Shown here: piece by piece, positions 1 through 7,972 of the stretch
Numbering within the stretch: the first letter of the stretch is position 1
Layout: each line of letters starts with the position of its first letter
DNA from: Flavobacteriales bacterium
Lineage (GTDB): Bacteria; Bacteroidota; Bacteroidia; Flavobacteriales; Flavobacteriaceae
Assembly (NCBI GenBank): GCA_026993355.1
Contig: JALWTX010000018.1
Location: forward strand, 1-39,260
Direction of reading: 5' to 3'
DNA length: 39,260 nt
Notes under the pieces: generated by a model
Database searches by the model: none
Told to the model about the DNA's origin: nothing
What the model saw: only the letters and a program-made list of their open reading frames with translations
Position numbers and translations under genes: made by a program

Positions 1-84
1 TTCCTTTACAATTTGTAATTTTAAGGATAAACTATAATCCTTCTGTGTGCGTTTAACGTAAACGCTTTTGTCTTTTTCTTTCAT
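1..84 (-). CDS. IS3-family transposase OrfA, N-terminal fragment
   Basis: The first 28 codons of a gene running off the left edge, starting at the ATG whose complement is 82-84. The visible peptide starts MKEKDKSVYVKRTQKDYS and continues into LKLQIVKE. A basic start followed by a K-x-x-Y-S-x-x-x-K-L-Q-x-V block is what I know from the helix-turn-helix OrfA of Bacteroidota IS3-type elements, which binds the element ends and, by frameshifting, forms the OrfAB transposase. The body of the helix-turn-helix and all of OrfB lie outside the window, so intactness cannot be judged. The family call rests on this short match plus the terminal repeat at 125. Confidence 0.65.
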   Translation of the reverse strand, partial: MKEKDKSVYVKRTQKDYSLSLKLQIVKE

Positions 85-105
85 TACACTTCTTTTTTTG
101 TGTAA
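84..105 (-). promoter_or_regulatory. Stem-loop covering the transposase start
   Basis: TTACAC (84-89) and GTGTAA (100-105) form a 6-bp stem around a T-rich loop. The stem includes the first base of the transposase ATG. Hairpins that mask transposase starts on read-through transcripts are known for several IS families; here the role is inferred and the stem is short. Confidence 0.3.
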
Positions 106-137
106 CGCTATTTCAGGACGAGACAAAATTATAAATC

Positions 138-166
138 AAAAAGCGACCGATTTGGTCGCTTTTTTT
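138..166. terminator. Rho-independent terminator, bidirectional
   Basis: AAAAAGCGACC (138-148), a 5-base loop, then GGTCGCTTTTT (154-164) running into more T. The stem is perfect and flanked by A on one side and T on the other, so it can stop transcription both ways. It lies 14 bases past the stop of the minus-strand gene at 180-401 and separates that gene from the insertion sequence. Confidence 0.85.
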
Positions 167-179
167 CAAAATATCATTT

Positions 180-401
180 TTACGCACTTTTCTTAACCAA
201 AAGGTAATATAAATTTACCAAGGTAATAAAAGCATTGGTAATAATAATGGGCCAAGAACCGATCATAAAGCCATATGCAACAAATAACAAACAGCCGATA
301 GTATTAACCACACGGAGCTTTTTGATATCTTTCATAACAAAGGATATCATTAACATGATCATGGCGGCATACCCAACCCACTCAACAAAATTTTCTTTCA
401 T
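180..401 (-). CDS. YgjV-like small inner-membrane protein
   Basis: A 73-aa, strongly hydrophobic protein with about three membrane segments (roughly residues 8-23, 31-50 and 52-70). The pattern is F-V-x-W-V-G-Y near the start, then SFVMKDIKKLRVVNTIGC, then a W-P-I-I-I-T-N-A helix. This resembles the short Bacteroidota members of the YgjV/Imp inner-membrane family, which have no settled function; they share a layout with semiSWEET half-transporters, but I see no diagnostic residue for sugar transport. It is a single-gene unit, with a terminator directly downstream and no same-strand neighbour upstream. The start ATG at 401 is the only reasonable one. Confidence 0.7.
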   Translation of the reverse strand: MKENFVEWVGYAAMIMLMISFVMKDIKKLRVVNTIGCLLFVAYGFMIGSWPIIITNAFITLVNLYYLLVKKSA

Positions 402-443
402 AATTTAACATTTTTATAAGACTGTAAAGGTAGTAAAATTGTT

Positions 444-451
444 TATTTTTG
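444..451 (+). promoter_or_regulatory. -7 promoter element (TAnnTTTG)
   Basis: TATTTTTG matches the Bacteroidota -7 consensus and ends 18 bases before the ATG at 470. No good -33 TTG/TTTG element is visible at the usual distance, so this is a partial match only. Confidence 0.4.
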
Positions 452-469
452 AGCCGTAAAAATAGGTGT

Positions 470-1021
470 ATGAAAAGACTTTACAAAATATTATCATTGA
501 CATTTTTATTCACGGCTTTGTACGCCACCATTCGTTACCACCTGTTTGGTCCGGTGTTGTGGAAAGATTTTTTTATTTTCACTTTAAATAAAATATTTAT
601 TTTTAGCGCAGTTATTTTCATTTTTTTTCTGAAGGGAAATTTTTTGGATCAACCGGCAAAGATATTTTTAAAAAGATTGATTTACAGTCTGATTGGGTTG
701 CATGTTATATTTAGCACTTTTATTTTAAAACCCTATTACCTCAAAAGTTTTTTTACACCGCTCCACGGTCTTAGTCTATGGGGCAACATCAGTTTGCTGT
801 TCGGTGCATTAGCAGCCATATTGTTTTTACTTAAAGAGTCGTTTATCTCCAATGAGAAATTACGCCAAAAACTTTTTATCATTTTTGTCATGTTACACTT
901 AGTTGCCATGGGATGGCACGGCTGGGTAAAGCCGGGCAATTGGTATGGGGGAATGCTTCCTATTACGCTTGTTGCCTTTTTAATTCTTTTGACTATTACT
1001 TTTGGCAAAAAAATAAATTAG
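470..1021 (+). CDS. Six-helix membrane protein, possibly ferric-reductase-like
   Basis: A 183-aa membrane protein starting at the ATG of MKRLYKILSLTFL; an in-frame TTG at 449 would add seven unconvincing residues. About six hydrophobic segments are visible. Histidines sit within or beside membrane helices (LHVIFSTF, TPLHGLSLWG, MLHLVAMGWHGW), the arrangement expected of heme-binding helices in the ferric reductase-like transmembrane family (MsrQ/YedZ type). That assignment is an inference from histidine placement; a structural role without heme is equally possible. The gene converges on the T9SS gene to its right, and the two stop codons overlap by 4 bases (1018-1021). It is the only gene in the window with a TAG stop apart from the 30-aa peptide at 20745. 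Confidence 0.6.
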   Translation: MKRLYKILSLTFLFTALYATIRYHLFGPVLWKDFFIFTLNKIFIFSAVIFIFFLKGNFLDQPAKIFLKRLIYSLIGLHVIFSTFILKPYYLKSFFTPLHGLSLWGNISLLFGALAAILFLLKESFISNEKLRQKLFIIFVMLHLVAMGWHGWVKPGNWYGGMLPITLVAFLILLTITFGKKIN

Positions 1022-2697
1022 TTAACGAACAATTTATAAAACTTACTACTCGTTTGCAATTGAATTTGCAAGAGATACATACCATCTTTTTTGGGCAATT
1101 GCACCAAAATATGTTGGTTACCAGAAGTTTTTTGGTTGTAAATCAATTGTCCCTTAGTATTCCACACTTTAATTTTAGCCTTTTGAGGATGGGCCAAATT
1201 AATTTTAAATAAACCATTACCGGGATTAGGATAAACCTCTATGTTTGAAAAAAAATCAGACTGAATATCATCCGTTTGCTCTGCTATTTTTAAAACAAAG
1301 GCGTCATAGCCACCATTTGAAGTGACTATACTATTACTACAAAGTCCATCGAAGTAAACAGAATATTGAAAACGGCCGATGGCATAAAATTGTCCGGTAC
1401 CTGCCGGCGACAACATATAAACTTGCTCATTGCCGGTACCGCCAAAAGGATAAAACCAATTTGTAAGTCCACTTGTTGGGTCAATATCCGCTATGTAGGC
1501 ATCATTATCCCCGTTTGAAGTATAGTCATGCATCGTATTATCGATCTGAGGAATAGAAATCGTGTCTTTAAAATAACCGGCCAAATTCAAATGATTTTGA
1601 TGAAAAATTAAGCTATAACCTATATTAGTATTGGTTCCATTGAATAAAGTAGCCCATAAAAATTGTGCATTAGGGGTTAATTTTGCCACAAAAGTATTAC
1701 CTGCAGCATTGGCTGAAACCATAAATGAAGCAGACCCCGGATCTAAATCTGCATTGCCACTGACTTTGCCGGTTAAATATATATTGTTTTGGTCATCTAA
1801 ACATATTTCGCGTACCTCATCGGAAGAACTTCCGCCAAAGCTTTTTCCCCACAAATAGTTACCAGCGGTATCCAGTTGTAACAAAAATCCATCTTTACCA
1901 CCTTGACTGGTCAATGAAGGTGCAGCTGTGGCAGTACCATAAGTAGCCGTAAGGGAAAAACTGCCACTTACAAAAAGCAAATTATCTTTAACAAATAAAC
2001 CTCTGGCTGTTTCTTGCGAGTCACCTCCAAATTGTTGCCCCCAAACATATTGTCCATTAGTGTCTAATTTAATAATAAAAACATCGTTTAAACCTTTAGC
2101 CGTATGTAGATCTTCCCCGGCACCCGGGTCAAAGTCCATATCATTTTTAAACCAGCCATCGAGATAAATATTTCCAGCATTGTCAACTGCAACATCTGCG
2201 CCATATTCTAAATCGGGGGAGCCAATTTTTTTAGCCCAGATAAAATTTCCCTGTGCATCCAATTTTACTACATATATGTCCCAAGAGCCTAAAGAAGTAA
2301 GATTATAGAAACCCAAAATAGACGGGTCAAAATCTGCTTGACCTTTAAAACCGCCAACAAGATAAATATTTCCGGCGCTATCGGTGTCAATGCCAAAAAT
2401 TTCGATACTCTCGGCACCCCCAAAACGTTTTACCCAAAGCAATTCACCATTTACATCCAATTTTTGGATATAAGCATCATTATTCCCTGCCGATGTCAAA
2501 TCAAGCGTATTAGGTCCCGGATCAAAATCAACGGTTTCCTCAAAATTTCCGGCGATAATAGCATTTTGTTGCGAATCGGTGGTGATAACTTTAGCCCGTT
2601 CATCCCCCGGACCACCATATGTCACAAGCCATTGGGGGGCTTGTCCGTATAAATAAATTAAACTAAAAAAGAATACAAGAGATAAATTTACTTTCAT
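1018..2697 (-). CDS. T9SS-exported SBBP-repeat beta-propeller protein
   Basis: A 559-aa secreted protein. The ATG at 2697 gives a clean signal peptide (MKVNLSLVFFFSLIYLYGQA); a TTG at 2706 is less likely. The body is about eight repeats of the SBBP type: each has a D-x-D-P-G or similar turn, D-A-Y/D-x-F-V-x-K-L-D-x-x-G and a W-x-x-x-F/I-G-G strand, as in the first copy DAYIQKLDVNGELLWVKRFG. Such repeats form beta-propeller-like extracellular domains. The last 75 residues are a type A T9SS sorting domain, with V-Y-P-N-P-G-x-G-x-F near its start and a basic, aromatic end. The protein is therefore expected to cross the outer membrane and be anchored or released at the surface. Its ligand is unknown. 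Confidence 0.88.
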   Translation of the reverse strand: MKVNLSLVFFFSLIYLYGQAPQWLVTYGGPGDERAKVITTDSQQNAIIAGNFEETVDFDPGPNTLDLTSAGNNDAYIQKLDVNGELLWVKRFGGAESIEIFGIDTDSAGNIYLVGGFKGQADFDPSILGFYNLTSLGSWDIYVVKLDAQGNFIWAKKIGSPDLEYGADVAVDNAGNIYLDGWFKNDMDFDPGAGEDLHTAKGLNDVFIIKLDTNGQYVWGQQFGGDSQETARGLFVKDNLLFVSGSFSLTATYGTATAAPSLTSQGGKDGFLLQLDTAGNYLWGKSFGGSSSDEVREICLDDQNNIYLTGKVSGNADLDPGSASFMVSANAAGNTFVAKLTPNAQFLWATLFNGTNTNIGYSLIFHQNHLNLAGYFKDTISIPQIDNTMHDYTSNGDNDAYIADIDPTSGLTNWFYPFGGTGNEQVYMLSPAGTGQFYAIGRFQYSVYFDGLCSNSIVTSNGGYDAFVLKIAEQTDDIQSDFFSNIEVYPNPGNGLFKINLAHPQKAKIKVWNTKGQLIYNQKTSGNQHILVQLPKKDGMYLLQIQLQTSSKFYKLFVN

Positions 2698-2714
2698 GCT
2701 GTACAATTAAAAGA

Positions 2715-2722
2715 CAAATATA
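2715..2722 (-). promoter_or_regulatory. -7 promoter element for the SBBP gene
   Basis: On the minus strand TATATTTG, an exact TAnnTTTG match, ends 17 bases before the ATG at 2697. The short distance supports 2697 as the start. No convincing -33 element was found. Confidence 0.5.
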
Positions 2723-2853
2723 ACAAAGCTTAAGAAAATATAACATTTTAAATTCATAATTCCTTTCAACAAAATTTCATAAAGAAAATAGGCAATCGCA
2801 AAATAAATTACATTTCAGGATAAATAAATCAAAAAATAATTTGTAATTATTAT

Positions 2854-2861
2854 TACATTTG
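2854..2861 (+). promoter_or_regulatory. -7 promoter element for the gene at 2881
   Basis: TACATTTG matches TAnnTTTG, 19 bases before the ATG at 2881. A TTTG at 2840-2843 is only 10 bases upstream, shorter than the usual -33/-7 spacing. Confidence 0.5.
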
Positions 2862-2880
2862 CATTTATAAAACTAATTTT

Positions 2881-4671
2881 ATGTATAAAACTAATACCAC
2901 TTTATTTATTTTTATAGCTATGGTATTTGCATGGCAGTTATCTGCGCAAACGCCTTCAAATGATGTTTGTTCCACCGCACAAACCTTACCACTAAACACC
3001 ACTTGCAGCAATATCGTTGCCAACAATCAGGGTGCAACCGATTCAGGCGTAGCCAGCCCTGGCTGTGGTAGTTATAACGGTGGTGATTTATGGTACACAT
3101 TTACTGTACCATCTATAACTACGACCCAATCCATTATTATTGAAACCAGTGGCATAGACGGTAGTAATGTGAATGATACCGGCATGGCCTTATATACAGG
3201 TGATTGTAATAACCTGACTTTAGTGGAATGTGATGATTCGGATGCACCGTGAAATTTTTCAAGAATAGTCTTGAAATACCCCACCCCGGGGACAGTTTAT
3301 TATGTCCGGGTTTGGGTATTTGACAATGATTATGCCGACAGTTTTAATATTTGCGCCAAAATTGTGGATGTCCCGGACAATGATGTTTGTTCAGGTGCAG
3401 AAACCTTGACGGTATATGCCCCCGGAGACGGGCCGGGACATGAAATCTATGCCAATACCTTAACAGCTACAGATAGTGGTGTCTATTCTTCATGCGACAA
3501 TTATGGACCTAATTTGGATTTGTGGTATACTTTTACAGCACCGCCCTCAGGAAAAATAAAATTAATTACCGGTGGCGATGAAGGTCGAAATATAGAAGCT
3601 GCTATATATGACAGTTGCGGCGGCACAGAAATGGGATGTCACGGAAACAGCACTGAAAAAACTTTTGACGGATTAACCCCCGGCAACACATACTTTTTAC
3701 AGGTATGGCATGACAGTTCACATGTTGGTGATTTTAGCATGGTGATAGAAGATGTGGGATTTAGTAACATTATATTTAATACACAAATTGTCCCCGATTG
3801 CACCAATAATCAATTTTCAGTCGATGTAAATGTAACCGATTTAGGCGGCGCCTTATCCGTTACAATTAGTGATGATCAGGGCAATGCCAACCAGCAATTA
3901 AGCCATACCGGAACTGTAAGGTTTGGCCCCTATAATAATGGGACAACAGTCGTATTTACAGTTACCAATGATGCTGATAGCTCTTTCACATCGAGTCAAA
4001 CAGTTCATTATTTATGCCCTCCTCCCAATGATGAATGTGCGAATGCACAAAGTATTACTTATCCCTTACCTTATACACATAGTCAGGATGCAACCGGTGC
4101 TACCAACAATGCGGGTTTTGTTACTTGTAACGGTAATGGTATGAATGATGGTGTTTGGTATAAATTTACGGCCGGCACTGTTAATGGTACACTAAGCATT
4201 GAAGTTGTACCACAAGGATGGGATGCAGAAGTGGCCGTTTATACGGGCAGTTGTAATGCGCTTACTTGCGTTGCCCGATCTGATTCAGGGGGCGTTAATA
4301 TTAGAGAACGGATTAATTTTACACCGGATGCAGGAACGACCTATTATATTAACGTCGGTTATTGGGAAGGCAATAGCGATGGTGAGGAAGGCCCCTTTTC
4401 AATTACAGTTTCCGGCGATGTAACCGGCATCAACACCTTTGATAAAAATAATTTTTCATTTTATCCAAATCCGGCCGGCCATAAAATTATTTGGCAAAAT
4501 AAAAAAACAATAGAGAAATTACAGATAACGAATCTTACCGGACAAACTGTTTTGACAATTCAAAATCCGAAATCAAATTCTTTAAAAATTTCTGATTTAC
4601 CCAAGGGGATATACTTTATAAATGTTTATATAAACAAGCAAAGAGGTATCTACAAAATGGTCAAAGAATAA
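2881..4671 (+). pseudogene. T9SS secreted multidomain protein with in-frame TGA
   Basis: A 596-codon reading frame broken only by TGA at 3250-3252; the part after the stop is in the same frame. It has a signal peptide (to about residue 22), then three similar modules each opening N-D-x-C-x-x-A-x-x-x and carrying a W-Y-x-F-T strand (DLWYTFT, LDLWYTFT, GVWYKFT), and ends in a type A T9SS domain with FYPNPAG and a KGIYFINVY strand. The modules resemble pre-peptidase C-terminal-like beta sandwiches, which usually accompany secreted enzymes; no enzyme domain is present. Around the stop the sequence reads DDSDAP-stop-NFSRIVL, where relatives known to me have a glycine, so GGA to TGA is the simplest explanation. 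It is a nonsense allele, a sequencing error, or two separate peptides; only the first 123 residues would be made otherwise. Confidence 0.8.
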
Positions 4672-4701
4672 AGCCTAAAATGAATTTGACACAAAAAAAT
4701 G

Positions 4702-4730
4702 GGGACTGTTATTGACAGTCCCTATTTTTA
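4702..4730. terminator. Terminator between convergent genes
   Basis: GGGACTGT (4702-4709), loop TATTG, ACAGTCCC (4715-4722), then TATTTTTA. The stem is perfect and is flanked by an A-run on the left, so it can serve the plus-strand gene ending at 4671 and, more weakly, the minus-strand gene ending at 4751. Confidence 0.8.
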
Positions 4731-4750
4731 TCAAATAATGAATATAATAC

Positions 4751-7700
4751 TTATTGCCCCTCTTGCAACATATCTTTATACTTATCCATTAAGCTTTCAA
4801 ATTCTTTCATTTTTCTATCTACAAATTGGGTATCTTTATGTTTAGTAGCAATTTTTAAAACTTCACGATAAAGCAAAAAGTATCTTTCAATAACATCAAA
4901 ATTGGCATATTTATCTTGCAAGGGCATTTGCGCATAATAGGTTAAGTATTCTTTAAACTTTTGCGTTAATTTATCCGCTACTTTTTCGGCTTTATCTTTT
5001 TTGCCCAATTGATAATATAAATCGATATAATCTAACAGAGACGAATAAAACCCGAATTGATCAATCGGCATTTTTTTAATGGATAAATCCAAAATTTCTT
5101 CAGCTTTTTTAGGTTTCTTTTCAACATATAAGGAGTCTGCCAATCTGAATAAAATGTTGCGATAAGTCAATGAATTTCGCCGTGTTTCAGGATCTAAATA
5201 AATACCTTTATTCATATTCCCCCAATCCCATTTCTTGACGTTTGCATACATGGTATCTGTATTGATGTGACCAAAATCAATCCCTTTGTATGGCGTATAT
5301 ATCGGGACTAATTTATATGTCAAGCCATCTAATTGCAAATAATTCTTAGCCCACAAATAATCTTCATCTTTAAAACTACCGCCGGTAAAGTAAATAGGCC
5401 GTTTCCAATCGTTATTGGCCAATTGGTCCAGCATCGCTAAATTTCCTTTGTAAATACCATTTTCGCCAACATCTAATATCAACTCTTTGACTATTTTGGC
5501 CGAGTCTTTGGGCGCAACAATACCATACTTCAAAACATTTTGTTTGTTAACAGGAACCCGGATATATCTGGATGGATATAAATACATGGTTTGACCATTA
5601 TCAGGATTGACCGTAGTGAATTTATCATTTAATGCCAGTTTGACAAAATCCTTAATATCCAGTGTATCCTTTAAAAAGTTAGGATATAAAGCATCGCGTG
5701 TTCCGTAAACATATTTTTTATGTGGCATCTTTATTTTTAACGGATCTGCTTTATAAACTTTACGTTTGGCTTGATCTATATACCAATCTGTATTGAGCAG
5801 ACTGGTATTGATAATACGCATATCCGGGCGTATGCGTTCTACATCACGCGCATACCAAAGCGGAAAAGTATCATTATCTCCAACCGTGTAGAGAATTGCA
5901 TTTTTTTGACACGAATTGAGGTAAGATTTGGCATTATTAAGCGCTGAATATTTCTGAGAGCGGTCGTGGTCATCCCAGTTTTGAGCAGCCATTAAAACCG
6001 GAGCACTCAACAAACTTAAAACAACCACGGCTATCGCCACCGGTTTACCCGAAAAATATTTTTTCAAATATTGATATAAAGCATAAACCCCGATACCTAA
6101 CCAAATGGCAAAGAAATAAAAAGAACCAACGACGGCATAGTCACGTTCACGAGGCTCAAAAGGCCGGACATTGGTATAAAAGACAATAGCAAGCCCTGTC
6201 ATTAAAAAGGCGACTAAAATAACATAAAAACTTTTCCAATCTTTACCCGAATGATATAAGATACCTAAAAAGGCCAATAAAAACGGCAAAAAATAATAGG
6301 TATTACGTGCTTTATTGTTTTTGTAATCTGACGGTAAATGATCTTGTGGTCCTAAGTGCATTTCATCTATAAATTTAATACCACTTAACCAGTTTCCATG
6401 GTTATCTAAACGGCCTTGCTCATCGTCTTGCCGCCCAACAAAATTCCACATCAAATAACGCCAGTACATATAACCAAATTGATAATTAAACATAAACTTC
6501 ATATTCTCAAAAAAGGTGGGCTTACGTTTGCTGTTTGCCGGAATACCTGCAATTTTTTTGTAATTATCGGCACTGGCAGGATCCCACATTCGCGGTAAAA
6601 TGCCCCAATGCGTATGGGTGAAATTTTGTTTCGCCTTTTTGTAATTATTAACAATAACGTATTTCCCGTGTGTCTTATCCTGTTCGTATTTAGGTTTATC
6701 ATCCACATAAGGCTCTTTTTCGTCCAAACCATGATAATATGCCGAATAATAAGGGCCGTAAAACAAATGTGTTTCACCGTATTGTTCACGGTTATAATAA
6801 GCCAAAAGTTCACGGGCATTTGTCGGGGCATTTTCATTAATAACCGGATTGGCATTGGCACGTACAGGCAACATAGTCCAAGTAGAAAAACCGATGAAAA
6901 TAAACAAAATGGATAAAGTTATCATTTCTAATAAACGGTTATTCTTTTCATGGGCTTTTTTGATAAGATAATAAAACACCCCTGCCATAAACAAACCGGC
7001 AATAAGGGTGCCCGTGTTAAAAGGCATGCCAAATGTGTTGGTAAAAGTGATTTCAAAAAAACTGAAAAACTTCATGGTCCATGGCAACAGCATTTTAAAA
7101 ATGAACAATAAAATTCCGAACACAATAATATTGGCCCATATAAAAGATTTAAGGGTAATTTGTTTGGTAGTTTTAAAATAATAAAGTAAGCCAATAGCAG
7201 GAATAACCAATAAGACCATAAAATGAACCCCAAAGGAAAGCCCAATAATGAATGCCATTAAAATAAGCCAACGGTTTCCACGGGGTTTGTCCAAATTGTC
7301 CACCCATTTGAGCCCAACCCAAAATAAGGCAGACATTAAAAACATAGCCGAAGCATACACTTCTGCTTCGACAGCCGAGAACCAAAATGAGTCAGAAAAT
7401 GCAAAAGCTAAAGCCCCAACGGTAGCACTACCCAAAACCAATATTTTTTCTGTGACCGATAAATCAGCTTCATCTTTCTTAATGATATATTTCATCAAAA
7501 TATGGCGAATAGTCCAAAATAAAATAAAAACCGTCAAGGCGCTAAAAATAGCCGACATCATATTGATCATATAGGCGACCTTGGATGGGCTGCCGGCAAA
7601 CATGGCAAAAAAAGCGCCCAACATTTGAAATAGCGGCGCCCCCGGCGGATGGCCCACCTGTAACTTGTCTGACGTGGCGATAAATTCACCACAATCCCAA

Positions 7701-7804
7701 AAACTAACCGTAGGTTCTAAAGTAGATATATAGGTAAATAAGCTGATAAAGAATACCAGTAAGCTCAATAAAATTTCTATTTTTTTGTAAGACAATTGTT
7801 TCAT
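4751..7804 (-). CDS. DUF2723 membrane protein, GT-C-like, with helical tail
   Basis: A 1017-aa protein. The N-terminal half has around ten membrane helices and the family hallmark in the first outer loop: W-D-C-G-E-F (D37, E40), followed by HPPGAPLF. This is the DUF2723 family, very common in Bacteroidota; its human relative TMEM260 is a protein O-mannosyltransferase, so a lipid-linked GT-C glycosyltransferase role, perhaps in general protein O-glycosylation of the Bacteroidota envelope, is a reasonable inference. The acidic pair in the first loop fits the GT-C fold. After about residue 590 comes a large soluble region (GDNDTFPLWYARD and similar) and a helical, TPR-like C-terminus (KKAEEILDLS and KKDKAEKVADKLTQ). 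It is transcribed alone: a terminator separates it from the upstream T9SS gene and another lies past its stop. Confidence 0.85.
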   Translation of the reverse strand: MKQLSYKKIEILLSLLVFFISLFTYISTLEPTVSFWDCGEFIATSDKLQVGHPPGAPLFQMLGAFFAMFAGSPSKVAYMINMMSAIFSALTVFILFWTIRHILMKYIIKKDEADLSVTEKILVLGSATVGALAFAFSDSFWFSAVEAEVYASAMFLMSALFWVGLKWVDNLDKPRGNRWLILMAFIIGLSFGVHFMVLLVIPAIGLLYYFKTTKQITLKSFIWANIIVFGILLFIFKMLLPWTMKFFSFFEITFTNTFGMPFNTGTLIAGLFMAGVFYYLIKKAHEKNNRLLEMITLSILFIFIGFSTWTMLPVRANANPVINENAPTNARELLAYYNREQYGETHLFYGPYYSAYYHGLDEKEPYVDDKPKYEQDKTHGKYVIVNNYKKAKQNFTHTHWGILPRMWDPASADNYKKIAGIPANSKRKPTFFENMKFMFNYQFGYMYWRYLMWNFVGRQDDEQGRLDNHGNWLSGIKFIDEMHLGPQDHLPSDYKNNKARNTYYFLPFLLAFLGILYHSGKDWKSFYVILVAFLMTGLAIVFYTNVRPFEPRERDYAVVGSFYFFAIWLGIGVYALYQYLKKYFSGKPVAIAVVVLSLLSAPVLMAAQNWDDHDRSQKYSALNNAKSYLNSCQKNAILYTVGDNDTFPLWYARDVERIRPDMRIINTSLLNTDWYIDQAKRKVYKADPLKIKMPHKKYVYGTRDALYPNFLKDTLDIKDFVKLALNDKFTTVNPDNGQTMYLYPSRYIRVPVNKQNVLKYGIVAPKDSAKIVKELILDVGENGIYKGNLAMLDQLANNDWKRPIYFTGGSFKDEDYLWAKNYLQLDGLTYKLVPIYTPYKGIDFGHINTDTMYANVKKWDWGNMNKGIYLDPETRRNSLTYRNILFRLADSLYVEKKPKKAEEILDLSIKKMPIDQFGFYSSLLDYIDLYYQLGKKDKAEKVADKLTQKFKEYLTYYAQMPLQDKYANFDVIERYFLLYREVLKIATKHKDTQFVDRKMKEFESLMDKYKDMLQEGQ

Positions 7805-7821
7805 ATGTAAATATTTATTTC

Positions 7822-7829
7822 CAAAAATA
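7822..7829 (-). promoter_or_regulatory. -7 promoter element for the DUF2723 gene
   Basis: TATTTTTG on the minus strand, 17 bases ahead of the ATG at 7804. The -33 element is not clear. Confidence 0.4.
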
Positions 7830-7923
7830 CAGGACGGTTACAAAATTAAGAATAAAAGATTGCCTAACAGATAATTTTATAAAAATTTTATGAGACTGAT
7901 AATCTAATTTGCAGTCACAAAAA

Positions 7924-7950
7924 AACCGGTCAGCAATAATGCGACCGGTT
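7924..7950 (-). terminator. Terminator of the T9SS gene at 7973
   Basis: AACCGGTC (7924-7931) and GACCGGTT (7943-7950) pair perfectly around an 11-base loop. On the minus strand the stem is followed by a run of seven T (complement of 7919-7925), 22 bases past the stop codon at 7973. It separates this gene from the DUF2723 gene. Confidence 0.8.
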
Positions 7951-7972
7951 AACTTTTGGCATCCACAAAAAC

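Larger units (their letters stand above)
1..125 (-). mobile_element. IS3-type insertion sequence, left end (partial)
   Basis: The first 125 bases look like the upstream end of an insertion sequence transcribed leftward off the window. Read on the minus strand the element begins TGTCTCGTCCTGAAATAGCG, a TG-starting terminal repeat of the kind seen in IS3-family elements, and leads after about 40 bases into the orfA start codon at 84. Only one end is present, so the mate inverted repeat and the target duplication cannot be seen. The boundary at 125 is inferred from the TGT start and the change to an ordinary terminator sequence just to the right. Confidence 0.65.

Noticed and set aside
3250-3252. 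UGA recoded as glycine, as in Gracilibacteria and SR1
   Set aside because: Thousands of codons in the intact genes of this window contain no in-frame TGA, and the gene content is Bacteroidota. A single nonsense change or sequencing error explains it better.
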